This document shows, piece by piece, positions 7,416 to 14,546 of a stretch of DNA of 17,391 nucleotides (positions within the stretch are counted from its first letter, which is position 1; every line of letters starts with the position of its first letter). The notes beneath the pieces were generated by a model. The model ran no database searches and was not told where the DNA came from. It saw nothing but the letters and a program-made list of their open reading frames with translations. Both the position numbers and the translations under genes were made by a program. This stretch comes from Acidaminococcus fermentans (GTDB taxonomy: Bacteria; Bacillota_C; Negativicutes; Acidaminococcales; Acidaminococcaceae): NCBI GenBank assembly GCA_004555735.1, contig SFHH01000023.1, positions 1-17,391 on the forward strand, in the 5' to 3' direction.

Positions 7416-7463
7416 AAGTCAGACACGGCCCTGACGGGCCTTAAGATGTCAGATTTGCACAGC
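7416..7463. repeat. Structured intergenic repeat, 5' half only (copy A)
   Basis: AAGTCAGACACGGCCC (7416-7431) with hairpin GGCCC-TGAC-GGGCC (7427-7440), then AAGATGTCAGATTTGCACAGC. The first 16 bases match the copy at 13884, and the following GTCAG / TTTGCACAGC block is also shared. No 3' half (GTCTGACTT) is present. It sits immediately after the aminotransferase stop codon and may help end that transcript. Confidence 0.7.
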
Positions 7464-7505
7464 GCTATTTTTAAAAAGTTTAACTTTTCCTGCTCTCCCG
7501 TACTG

Positions 7506-7511
7506 TATACT
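7506..7511 (+). promoter_or_regulatory. Probable -10 box for the ABC transporter operon
   Basis: TATACT (7506-7511) is a good -10, but no convincing -35 lies 16-18 nt upstream; TTAACT at 7480 gives a 20-nt gap. The leader to the ATG at 7546 is very short and contains G6 (7531-7536), probably the ribosome binding site, and a run of T7. Confidence 0.45.
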
Positions 7512-7545
7512 AATAGAGAGAATACAGCACGGGGGGCATTTTTTT

Positions 7546-9297
7546 ATGTTTGAAGGCAGAATCCGGGAGGTGGGACGGCCGGACCATGTCCTTTCCTATT
7601 TTAGAGAGGAGAAGGCCGTGCTGGTGGCGGTGACGGTCACCGGCATCCTCTATAACTTGGGGATGGGAGCGGGGCCCTATTTCGAAGGGCAGCTGGCTCA
7701 GTGTCTCTACGACATTACCCAGGGCAGGGCTGCGGCCGTGGATATGGCCCGTCTAGCGGCGCTCTATGTGGGGGTGATCTTCCTGGTCCAGCTTTCCCGG
7801 GCGGGGAAGCGGTACAGCGTGCGGCTGTTTGCCAACCGGGTGAGCCGGACCATGCGCCACACCTTGTACCACAGCCTGGTGCGTCTGGATGCCCATGCCC
7901 TCCAGCAGGAGAACCTGGGGAACTTGATGACGAAAGCCATGGGGGACGTGGACGCCTGTGCGGAAGGGATGCGGAAATTCACCACGGAAGTCTTCGACAC
8001 CGGTGTGGTGATGGTGGTGTACCTGTCCCTATTGCTGGCTTACGACTGGCGGCTGACCCTTTTGGCTTCCCTGTTCACTCCGGCAGCCTATTGGATCGCC
8101 GATCGGCTGAAAAAACAGGTGGCCCAGGCCAACGGGGTCTACAAGGCTGCGGAAGCCCGGCTGAACACCCTGACCCTGGACCGGGTGAGCCATGCTCTCA
8201 CCTATCGGATCTACGGCCAGGAAAAGGTCCGGGACGCCGACTACGAAAACCAGCTCACCGCCTACGAAAAAGCCAGTGCCAGGGCCAATATCTTTGAAGG
8301 GTCCCTGGGGCCTTTGTACGATGCCATTGCTATGGCGGGCACGGGGATGATCTTCTGGTTCGGCGCGAAAAACGTCCAGGGCACTGGCTGGGAAATGTGG
8401 AATATCGCCAGTTTCACGACCTTCCTGGCCTGTTTCACCAAACTGGCAGTGAAGACCAGCCATGCGGCCAAGCTGTTCAATGCGGTCCAGAAAGCCCAGG
8501 TTTCCTGGCAGCGGATCAAACCCCTGCTCCAGCAGGCGGCGTCGGAAGGAATGGACCAGCCCCTGGGGCCGGTGGAACTGGAAGTCCGTGATCTGGCCTG
8601 CCGCTACTCGGGCCAGGAGAAGGTCCTTGCCGGGATTTCCTTTGCTGCCCGTCCCGGGGATATCATCGGCATCACAGGCCCGGTGGCCTGCGGGAAGAGT
8701 CTTTTGGGGAAGGTGTTCCTGGACGAGGTGCCCTGGACCGGCTCCGTCCGGTGCAATGGAGAGGATTTTGCCGCCCTGGACCGGCACCAGCGCCGGAGCC
8801 TGATCTCCTACCTGGGCCATGATCCAGAGCTGTTGAGTACCTCCATCGGAGAAAACATCCGGATGGGGGACCCAGTGGAGGTGGATCGATTCCTGGCCAT
8901 GACCAACCTGAAGGAAGAAGTGGACGCCATGCCCCAGGGAGCGGATACCCCGGTCGGGAGTGGCGGCACTCAGCTTTCCGGCGGTCAGCAGGCCCGGATC
9001 GCCCTGGCCCGGACCCTGGCCCATGCCCGGTCCGTGTTAGTACTGGATGATCCCTTTGCGGCGGTGGACCGGAAGGGAGAGACGAAGATCCTGGAAGCCA
9101 TGAGGAAGGCTTTTCCGGACCGGGTGATCCTGCTGATTTCCCACCGGCTCACCCATTTCCCGGAATTCACCGGGGTATTGTTCCTGGAAAACGGCCGGGG
9201 ACGGTTCGGCACCCATGAGCAGCTGCTGCAGGAAGAACCTGGCTATGCCCGGCTGGTGCAGCTGCAGCAGGAAGGAGTGGACCTAGATGAACAGTGA
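7546..9297 (+). CDS. ABC exporter half-transporter with degenerate nucleotide-binding site (subunit 1)
   Basis: A 583-aa fused membrane-plus-ATPase subunit of a type IV (exporter) ABC transporter. The N-terminal ~320 residues form the six-helix membrane domain (hydrophobic segments near 24-45, 68-85, 147-185 and 255-300). The ATPase domain follows: Walker A GPVACGKS at 378-385, with Ala where Gly is usual; signature LSGGQQ at 477-482; Walker B VLVLDD at 497-502, with Asp in place of the catalytic Glu; H-loop His at 533. This site should bind ATP but hydrolyse it poorly, while its intact signature serves the partner's site. It overlaps subunit 2 by 11 bp. Multidrug, lipid or peptide export are possible; no cargo gene is adjacent. 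Confidence 0.92.
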   Translation: MFEGRIREVGRPDHVLSYFREEKAVLVAVTVTGILYNLGMGAGPYFEGQLAQCLYDITQGRAAAVDMARLAALYVGVIFLVQLSRAGKRYSVRLFANRVSRTMRHTLYHSLVRLDAHALQQENLGNLMTKAMGDVDACAEGMRKFTTEVFDTGVVMVVYLSLLLAYDWRLTLLASLFTPAAYWIADRLKKQVAQANGVYKAAEARLNTLTLDRVSHALTYRIYGQEKVRDADYENQLTAYEKASARANIFEGSLGPLYDAIAMAGTGMIFWFGAKNVQGTGWEMWNIASFTTFLACFTKLAVKTSHAAKLFNAVQKAQVSWQRIKPLLQQAASEGMDQPLGPVELEVRDLACRYSGQEKVLAGISFAARPGDIIGITGPVACGKSLLGKVFLDEVPWTGSVRCNGEDFAALDRHQRRSLISYLGHDPELLSTSIGENIRMGDPVEVDRFLAMTNLKEEVDAMPQGADTPVGSGGTQLSGGQQARIALARTLAHARSVLVLDDPFAAVDRKGETKILEAMRKAFPDRVILLISHRLTHFPEFTGVLFLENGRGRFGTHEQLLQEEPGYARLVQLQQEGVDLDEQ

Positions 9298-10927
9298 AAA
9301 CCCTGTATGGAAAAGTGTGAAGAGCACCTTTCAGGCTCATCCCCGGACCGGTACCTTGGTGGCCGTTTTGGTGGTCCTTTCGGTGATGACCTCTCTTTTG
9401 CCGCCCCTGGTACTGGAGCGGGCGGTGGACGACCTGACTGAAGGCCAGGGGATCTCCTGGCAGCTGGGGCTGCTGTATATCGGGCTCATCGCGCTGGCGG
9501 ACTGCTGCGAAACGGCCCAGAACGGGGCCATCACTCTGTTCGGCCAAAAGGTGACCCACGGACTCCGGTCCACCCTGTGCGCCAAATTGGATCGGCTGCC
9601 GGCCCAGTATTTCACCAGCCATCCCAGCGGGCAGACCACCTCGGTGTTCGTCAACGATGGAGATACCATCGACGCTCTGTATTCTGACGGGATCGTGGGG
9701 ATGCTGGCCGATGCCTGCAAGCTGCTGGGGATCCTGGGCATCCTGTGGAGCCGGAGCCGGGGACTGTTCGGCCTCCTGTGCCTGCTGCTGCCCCTCTTGT
9801 TCGTACTCACCCGGCATTTCCAGAAGGGGACCTTGGCAGCCCAGCGGGAAAACCGGCGGGCCGTCGGCCGGGTGAACAGCCATGTGCCGGAAACCATCCG
9901 GAATATCCGGACCATCCACACCCTGGGGAAGGAACGGTATATGGAGGAACGGTACGATTCCCTGATCACCGACAGCTTCCGGGCCATCAACCGGGCCAAT
10001 GTGTTCGACGGGATCTATTCTCCCATCATCCTGGTGACCCAGGCAGCGGTGGTGGGGGTGATCATGACGGGAGCCTCCCTGGGACCGGCCTGGGCGGATC
10101 TGTTCGGCCTTTCCGTAGGGTCCGCTGTGGCGATGATCGCCTATGTGGGGAAGATCTTCGGTCCCCTGGAAAGCATCGGCATGGAGATCCAGAGCATCCA
10201 GAGTGCTATGGCCGGGATCCAGCATATCGGGGAATTCCTGGGAGAAACGGAACAGGAACCGGCCTCTCTGGAGCCTGTGCCGGACGCCGTGCAGGACAAG
10301 GTGGTGGTCTTTTCCCATGTGACCTTCGGGTATGATCCGTCCCGACCCATTTTGCAGGACTTTTCCTGCAGCCTGGCACCGGGGGAACAAGCCATCCTGA
10401 TGGGGCCCAGCGGCTGCGGGAAGAGCACCTTGTTCAAGCTGCTGCTGGGGATGTATACCCCTTGGCAGGGGACCGTGAGCCTGTTAGGACGGCGGGCGGG
10501 GACCATCCCGGACCTGGAGAAACGGAGCCTGTACGGCTGTGTGGAGCAGGAATTCTCGGCTGTACCCGGCACGGTAGGGGACCAGGTGACCCTGGGGGAC
10601 CCTTCGGTGACTCCCGCGCAGGTGGACCGGGCCCTGGAACTGGTGCAGCTGAAAGAAACGGTGGAACGGCTGCCTCAGGGGAAGGAGACTCCCATGAGGG
10701 AAGGGTTCTTTTCCCAAGGGGAGCTCCAGCTGCTGAACATTGCCCGGGCGGTAGCAAAGGAACCCCAGCTGCTGTTATTGGATGAAATCACCGCCAACCT
10801 GGACAGCCACACGGAAGAAGTGGTGCTGGAGGCCCTGGAACGGGCCAGCCAGGGACGTACCGTACTGAGCATCTCCCACCGGTTTTCCCGGATGATGGAA
10901 GGGCAGAGGATTGTGAGAATGGGGTAA
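9287..10927 (+). CDS. ABC exporter half-transporter with catalytic site (subunit 2)
   Basis: A 546-aa membrane-plus-ATPase subunit, partner of the gene it overlaps. The membrane domain spans about residues 20-310. The ATPase domain has a consensus Walker A GPSGCGKS (373-380) and Walker B LLLLDE with catalytic Glu (E500), but a degenerate signature FSQGE (475-479) instead of LSGGQ, then SISHR with the H-loop His. Combined with subunit 1, one composite ATP site is canonical (Walker motifs here, LSGGQ there) and the other degenerate, as in BmrCD and TM287/288. The protein ends at IVRMG, earlier than usual, without the customary tail of some 20-40 residues after the H-loop. Translation is probably coupled to subunit 1. 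Confidence 0.92.
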   Translation: MNSENPVWKSVKSTFQAHPRTGTLVAVLVVLSVMTSLLPPLVLERAVDDLTEGQGISWQLGLLYIGLIALADCCETAQNGAITLFGQKVTHGLRSTLCAKLDRLPAQYFTSHPSGQTTSVFVNDGDTIDALYSDGIVGMLADACKLLGILGILWSRSRGLFGLLCLLLPLLFVLTRHFQKGTLAAQRENRRAVGRVNSHVPETIRNIRTIHTLGKERYMEERYDSLITDSFRAINRANVFDGIYSPIILVTQAAVVGVIMTGASLGPAWADLFGLSVGSAVAMIAYVGKIFGPLESIGMEIQSIQSAMAGIQHIGEFLGETEQEPASLEPVPDAVQDKVVVFSHVTFGYDPSRPILQDFSCSLAPGEQAILMGPSGCGKSTLFKLLLGMYTPWQGTVSLLGRRAGTIPDLEKRSLYGCVEQEFSAVPGTVGDQVTLGDPSVTPAQVDRALELVQLKETVERLPQGKETPMREGFFSQGELQLLNIARAVAKEPQLLLLDEITANLDSHTEEVVLEALERASQGRTVLSISHRFSRMMEGQRIVRMG

Positions 10928-11086
10928 AAGATCGTCATACGTCATACGCCGGTGGAAGCCAGCCTTGCTGGCTCCTAAGTTAAGAATGCCCGTAGAATCC
11001 GATCCCAGGTTTTTAAATTTCAAAATCAATTTGATAAGATAAATTGATTTCCAATGGCCAGTGACTATGGACATGTGACCAGTGAC
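10928..11086. repeat. Gene-free spacer with two hairpins and GTCA-type repeats
   Basis: The spacer between convergent genes holds a tandem CGTCATACGTCATACG (10933-10948), a hairpin AGCCAGC-CTT-GCTGGCT (10957-10973), a perfect AT-rich inverted repeat AATCAATTT / AAATTGATT (11024-11032 / 11041-11049), and a run of CAGTGAC / GTGACCAGTGAC words (11059-11086). I see no coding potential. The GTCA-rich words resemble those inside the intergenic repeat family, without its conserved ends. Confidence 0.5.
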
Positions 11087-11114
11087 AAAAAAGGTGCCCG
11101 CAGGCACCTTTTTT
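11087..11114. terminator. Shared bidirectional terminator between convergent units
   Basis: GGTGCC (11093-11098) pairs with GGCACC (11103-11108), loop CGCA, with A6 on the left and T6 (11109-11114) on the right. It ends the ABC operon on the plus strand and the helical-repeat gene on the minus strand, whose stop codon (11113-11115) overlaps the T-run. Confidence 0.9.
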
Positions 11115-12129
11115 AATATCCCAACTTCTTCTTCAATTCTTCCATATCCTTTTCTGATAGGAAGGGCCGGATCACATCCAGATAATACTCCGCTTCCTGT
11201 TCTCTTCCCGCCTGGTGGCAGGCCTGGGCTCCGCCGGCAGCCAGCCGGAGGATCTCCATATTCGGTCCCAGGGGGATCCCTTCTTTTGCAGCAAAGGCCG
11301 TCAATTCTTCTCGAGAGGCGGGAGCCAGGTCTTTTCCTAGATGCTGGGCAATGGTTTCCAGCTGGGCTGTCACCGTTTCTGTTTCCCCATAGTTCAAGCT
11401 CAACAGGAAGGCATACCGGGCCCCCTGCCAATCTTCTCCCTGGAGCAGTCGGGTCCCTTCATTTTGGTAGCACAGGGCCAGATCAGCAGGGCGGAAGGCC
11501 ATGCGGAAGCTCTCCCGGTTCACTCGGCCGAAGCTTTCCCAATCCTCTCCGGCTTTCAGCACTGCCAGATAACAGGCTCGTACCGGAGCACTGACCGGGT
11601 CCCATTTCAGTCCTTTTTCCAAAGCTTTTTGGGCAGCCTTCCTCCGGTTTTGGGCCAGTTCCAGTTCCCCCAAAGTCAAGTACAGCAGATGGAAGGGGAA
11701 AGGCGCCTGCTGGACCGTCTTTTTGGGCTGGCAGAACTGCTGGTACAGTACCCTTTCCATGGGCTCCGCAAAGGAACGGAATTCTACTTCCGAATCAGGC
11801 TGGAAAAGAGCCGAATGTTCTGCTTCCTGGAGATGGGGTTCCAAGAATTTCCGGGCTCCCTCGAAATCCTGGGCAGCCGTGCACTTCCGGGCTCCCTCCA
11901 GGTCTGCCCGGAATTTTTCAAATGCCTGGCTGAACATATCGGCGAAATGCTGCCGGCTTTCTTCCGGCAGCAGCTTGTACAGCAGCTGGCTGCAGGCACG
12001 GCTGATCTCCCGGTGCAGGGGATGGTCCCGGTACAGCTCGATGCAGCCTTGGAGATATTTGATATCCTTCTGGGAGTCTCCTGACAGATTGTCCCTGATC
12101 GATTTGATGATGGTATCCAGTTCTTCCAT
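11113..12129 (-). CDS. TPR-like helical repeat protein of unknown function
   Basis: 338 aa, cytosolic: no signal peptide or membrane segment. Rich in Ala, Leu, Glu, Arg and Gln, with amphipathic helix pairs such as LLYLTLGELELAQNRRKAAQKALEKGLKWDP (about 148-178), NEGTRLLQGEDWQGARYAFLLSLNYGE (about 224-250) and a C-terminal ACHQAGREQEAEYYLDVI. These are TPR-style A/B helices with a small residue then an acidic-Pro turn. The N-terminus (MEELDTIIKSIRDNL) is a separate helical segment. No catalytic motif is visible, so it is probably a scaffold or adaptor. The start is supported by GGAGG about 9 nt upstream on the minus strand. It is single-gene, converging on the ABC operon. I do not recognise a named family. 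Confidence 0.8.
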   Translation of the reverse strand: MEELDTIIKSIRDNLSGDSQKDIKYLQGCIELYRDHPLHREISRACSQLLYKLLPEESRQHFADMFSQAFEKFRADLEGARKCTAAQDFEGARKFLEPHLQEAEHSALFQPDSEVEFRSFAEPMERVLYQQFCQPKKTVQQAPFPFHLLYLTLGELELAQNRRKAAQKALEKGLKWDPVSAPVRACYLAVLKAGEDWESFGRVNRESFRMAFRPADLALCYQNEGTRLLQGEDWQGARYAFLLSLNYGETETVTAQLETIAQHLGKDLAPASREELTAFAAKEGIPLGPNMEILRLAAGGAQACHQAGREQEAEYYLDVIRPFLSEKDMEELKKKLGY

Positions 12130-12168
12130 GATTCACAGCCTCCGATTTTTCCTGACTCTATTTTTTCT

Positions 12169-12174
12169 ATTATA
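12169..12174 (-). promoter_or_regulatory. -10 box of the minus-strand TPR-like gene
   Basis: The minus strand reads TATAAT at 12174-12169, 39 nt before the start codon at 12129. The matching -35 region (around 12192-12197, TCGCCT) is weak. Confidence 0.5.
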
Positions 12175-12179
12175 CAGGA

Positions 12180-12265
12180 AAGTGGGAAAAAAGGCGAGGG
12201 CAGCCCTCCGGTAGATGCTGTTCCACTTATTTCTTGTAGCCCTTTCCCCATCGCATGGGTAAAGG
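12180..12265. repeat. Two imperfect hairpins in the divergent spacer
   Basis: AGTGG (12181-12185) pairs with CCACT (12223-12227), enclosing an inner palindrome GAGG/CCTC (12196-12208). A second hairpin pairs CCTTT and CCCAT (12241-12251) with ATGGG and AAAGG (12255-12265), followed on the plus strand by a T-rich run. They lie upstream of both divergent promoters. No gene is evident in this 288-bp spacer. Confidence 0.4.
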
Positions 12266-12364
12266 CTTTCTTTTCCTAAACAGATTTTCTCGTTCACAGG
12301 GGGATGGCTGGGACAGGCTCTTGCCATTTTTGTATAAGAGCTTCAATTTGCCTTTATTTTACAG

Positions 12365-12370
12365 TATAAT
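12365..12370 (+). promoter_or_regulatory. -10 box for the wbaP-type gene
   Basis: TATAAT (12365-12370) in an AT-rich stretch, 47 nt before the start codon. The hexamer 17 nt upstream (TTCAAT, 12342-12347) matches poorly, so the -35 is uncertain. Confidence 0.45.
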
Positions 12371-12417
12371 AAAATAATACGAGAAACTGAGAATTACTGC
12401 AAAAAAGGAGTTTATTC

Positions 12418-13869
12418 ATGGCTGACACTGCTTTTCGGGAAAATCATCCCGATTCCTTCATCCATCATCATCTAAACTACTTTCTGCCCACCCTTTATAC
12501 CATAACCGACTGGCTGATGATCCTGGTTTCCGAGTTCTTTGCCTGGCAGCTGCGGGGGCTGCTTGCCGGCAATTCCCATTTCCACATGCCCTGGCTGAAC
12601 CTGTGGGTCGCCTTCCCTCTGATTTTTTTGCTGTTCTTACGCCAGGGGGGCATCTACACCAGGCATCTGGGGTACTGGAAGCTGATGGAATGCATCTGCC
12701 GGGGCTGTACTTATGCAAGCGGGGCCATCGTGGTCTTCGTTTACCTGTCCCATATTTCCGCCAGTACCTCTCGGCTCTTTGTAGGCTTTTTGTGGATCTT
12801 TTCCATTGTCCTGGTGACGCTGTCCCGTTACCTTTTTGCCCATCTCCTGAACTGGGCTGGGGTGGGGAGCGTCCCAGTGCTCCTAGTGGGTGCCGGGAAG
12901 ACCGCCAGTCTGGTGCTCCAGGGCATCCGGGATGATGTGGGGCTTAACTTCAACGTCATCGGCTACGTGGATGACGCCGGCCCACAAAAAGCAAATGTGG
13001 GAAATCTGCCATACCTGGGCACCTTCAGCCAGGCAGTGGATGTGATCGAAAGAACCCAGGTCCAGGATGTCTGCATTGCAGCTCCCGGCCTTTCCCCGGA
13101 AAAACTGAACCAGCTGATTCACGTAATTCAGCCCCATGTGCGGAATCTTTCTTTTGTGCCCGATCTGATCGGGTTGCCCGTCAATGGCATCGAAGTGGAT
13201 TCCCTGTTCAACGAACGGCTGATGTTCATGAGCCTGAAAAACAACCTGGCCCGTCCCTACAACCGCTTTATCAAGAGGGTCTTTGACCTGGTGCTCACCA
13301 CCATCGGGCTCCTTGTCCTGAGCCCCATTTTCCTGCTTTTGGCCATCCTGATCAAGCTGGATTCCCGGGGCCCGGTGATCTTCGCTCACCAGCGGATCGG
13401 TAAGGCCGGGAAGCTGTTCCCCTGTCTGAAATTCCGCACCATGTGCGTGGATGCGGACAAAAAGCTGAAAGAATATCTGGCGGCAAACCCTGAAGCAAAG
13501 AAGGAATGGGAGGCCGAATTCAAGCTGAAGGACGATCCCCGGGTGACAAGAGTAGGACGGGTGCTGCGAAAGACCAGCCTGGACGAACTGCCCCAGCTGT
13601 TCAATGTACTCGTCGGCCAGATGAGCCTGGTTGGCCCCCGCCCCATCGTCACTGCTGAAATCCCCAAATATGGCCCGTATATCAAGGACTTCTACATGGT
13701 CCATCCCGGCATCACCGGCATGTGGCAGGTGAACGGCCGCAGCGACACCACCTACGACGAACGGGTCCAGATGGATTCCTGGTATGTCCGCAACTGGGGC
13801 GTATGGCTGGACATCATGCTGCTGTGGAGGACGTTTGGGGTGGTATTGCAGCACAAAGGGGCGTACTGA
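12418..13869 (+). CDS. wbaP: Undecaprenyl-phosphate hexose-1-phosphate transferase, WbaP type (polysaccharide initiation)
   Basis: Membrane enzyme that starts a surface polysaccharide unit by moving hexose-1-phosphate (galactose for WbaP) from its UDP-sugar to undecaprenyl phosphate. 483 aa, typical for the long polyprenyl-phosphoglycosyltransferases. Four N-terminal membrane segments (about 22-45, 60-75, 97-117 and 121-146) are followed by a soluble Rossmann-like domain starting VLLVGAGKTA (154-163), the re-entrant helix (about 287-313) and the catalytic domain: RIGKAGKLFPCLKFRTM (326-342), DDPRVTRVGRVLRKTSLDELPQ with the Asp-Glu pair at 389-390, and SLVGPRP (403-409). AAAGGAG lies 7 nt before the ATG. 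Together with the DUF4422 protein and Glf it defines a polysaccharide locus. Galactose rather than glucose as substrate is inferred from family resemblance. Confidence 0.9.
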   Translation: MADTAFRENHPDSFIHHHLNYFLPTLYTITDWLMILVSEFFAWQLRGLLAGNSHFHMPWLNLWVAFPLIFLLFLRQGGIYTRHLGYWKLMECICRGCTYASGAIVVFVYLSHISASTSRLFVGFLWIFSIVLVTLSRYLFAHLLNWAGVGSVPVLLVGAGKTASLVLQGIRDDVGLNFNVIGYVDDAGPQKANVGNLPYLGTFSQAVDVIERTQVQDVCIAAPGLSPEKLNQLIHVIQPHVRNLSFVPDLIGLPVNGIEVDSLFNERLMFMSLKNNLARPYNRFIKRVFDLVLTTIGLLVLSPIFLLLAILIKLDSRGPVIFAHQRIGKAGKLFPCLKFRTMCVDADKKLKEYLAANPEAKKEWEAEFKLKDDPRVTRVGRVLRKTSLDELPQLFNVLVGQMSLVGPRPIVTAEIPKYGPYIKDFYMVHPGITGMWQVNGRSDTTYDERVQMDSWYVRNWGVWLDIMLLWRTFGVVLQHKGAY

Positions 13870-13882
13870 GGGGCGTTAGAAA

Positions 13883-14020
13883 GAAGTCAGACACGGCCCC
13901 TTAACGGGGCCTGGAGACGTCAGACGTCAGTTCTGCACAGCTTAGATAGAGGACTGATTTGCTTATAGCCCCCAAGCTGACTTCTAATATCTGAAAGGCC
14001 CGAAGGGACGGTCTGACTTT
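13883..14020. repeat. Structured intergenic repeat, full-length copy (copy B)
   Basis: About 138 bp with terminal inverted repeats AAGTCAGAC (13884-13892) and GTCTGACTT (14011-14019). Inside are hairpin GGCCCC/GGGGCC (13895-13911), the doublet GACGTCAGACGTCAG (13916-13930), TTCTGCACAGCTTA, and the 3' half with GGCCCGAAGGG (13998-14008). The 3' arm runs into T6 (14018-14023), so the folded element would also work as a terminator for wbaP. No reading frame is present, so any mobility would need enzymes supplied elsewhere. Confidence 0.75.
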
Positions 14021-14053
14021 TTTCTCTCAAATACACAACAAGGGGATGCAGCT

Positions 14054-14407
14054 ATGAACTTTCAAAAGATGATTGTATGGGATAAAGCTAAACAATTGAC
14101 AATTGGTACATATAAAATTGTAAAAGAATTGCCTAAAGAAGAAATTTATTCATTATCAGATCAAATGCGCCGTGCAGCTATTTCCATTATCTCCAATATT
14201 GCTGAAGGTTCCGGGCGGGTAACAAGTCGGGAAACACGGTATTTTTTAGGAGTGGCAAGAGGATCTGTTAATGAACTTCATGCACAATTACTGGTCTGCC
14301 AGGAATTGGAATATCTACCCCATGAAAAGTCAGTACCCTTAATGGAATTGGCAGAAGAAGTACGAAAAATGCTGACGTCTTTGATTCAAAAAGATATTTA
14401 TGAATAG
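14054..14407 (+). CDS. Four-helix-bundle protein, S23/23S-rRNA intervening-sequence family
   Basis: 117 aa, matching the family of small four-helix proteins first found inside 23S rRNA intervening sequences. Characteristic parts are the N-terminal DKAKQLTIGTYKIVKELPKEE, then YSLSDQMRRAAISIISNIAEGSGR (about 32-55), FLGVARGSVNELHAQL (about 64-79) and a basic C-terminal helix. Members are small oligomeric, probably nucleic-acid-binding proteins of unclear role, related to the Avd protein of diversity-generating retroelements; no such retroelement is visible here. The gene is strikingly A+T-rich against its neighbours, a sign of transfer. AAGGGG lies 8 nt before the ATG. It is bracketed by 54-bp direct repeats (13966-14019 and 14466-14519). 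Confidence 0.88.
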   Translation: MNFQKMIVWDKAKQLTIGTYKIVKELPKEEIYSLSDQMRRAAISIISNIAEGSGRVTSRETRYFLGVARGSVNELHAQLLVCQELEYLPHEKSVPLMELAEEVRKMLTSLIQKDIYE

Positions 14408-14465
14408 AATGTGATTTAACCAAATGGCTAGAATGTCTGACGAAGCTGCTGTAACAATCGATTTG

Positions 14466-14519
14466 TAGCCAACAAGCTGACGTCTGACTTCTGAAAGGCC
14501 CGAAGGGCCGGTCTGACTT
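14466..14519. repeat. Structured intergenic repeat, 3' half (copy C), direct repeat of 13966-14019
   Basis: The 54 bp match 13966-14019 at 47 positions by my hand count with no gaps, including CTGAAAGGCCCGAAGGG and CGGTCTGACTT. It contains a hairpin GGCCC-GAA-GGGCC (14498-14510, one more pair than in copy B). The 5' half of the element is absent or unrecognisable, although GTCTGACG at 14435-14442 may be a trace. It ends 27 bp before the next gene's start codon. Confidence 0.75.
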
Positions 14520-14546
14520 CTTTATACTTACAGGGAGGAAAAAACA

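Noticed and set aside
9167..10390. 407-aa minus-strand frame opposite the second ABC gene
   Set aside because: Antisense shadow with Gln/His/Pro-rich composition; the ABC motifs lie on the plus strand.
14054..14407. Accessory (Avd) gene of a diversity-generating retroelement
   Set aside because: The protein family is related, but there is no reverse transcriptase and no template/variable repeat pair in the window.
13966..14519. Integron gene cassette with attC site around the S23 gene
   Set aside because: The gene-plus-repeat layout is suggestive, but I see no attC core pair (RYYYAAC / GTTRRRY) at the repeat ends and no integrase.
14523..14528. TATACT as a promoter -10 for the TPR gene at 14547
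   Set aside because: There is no -35 at the right distance, and a start site there would fall on the ribosome binding site.
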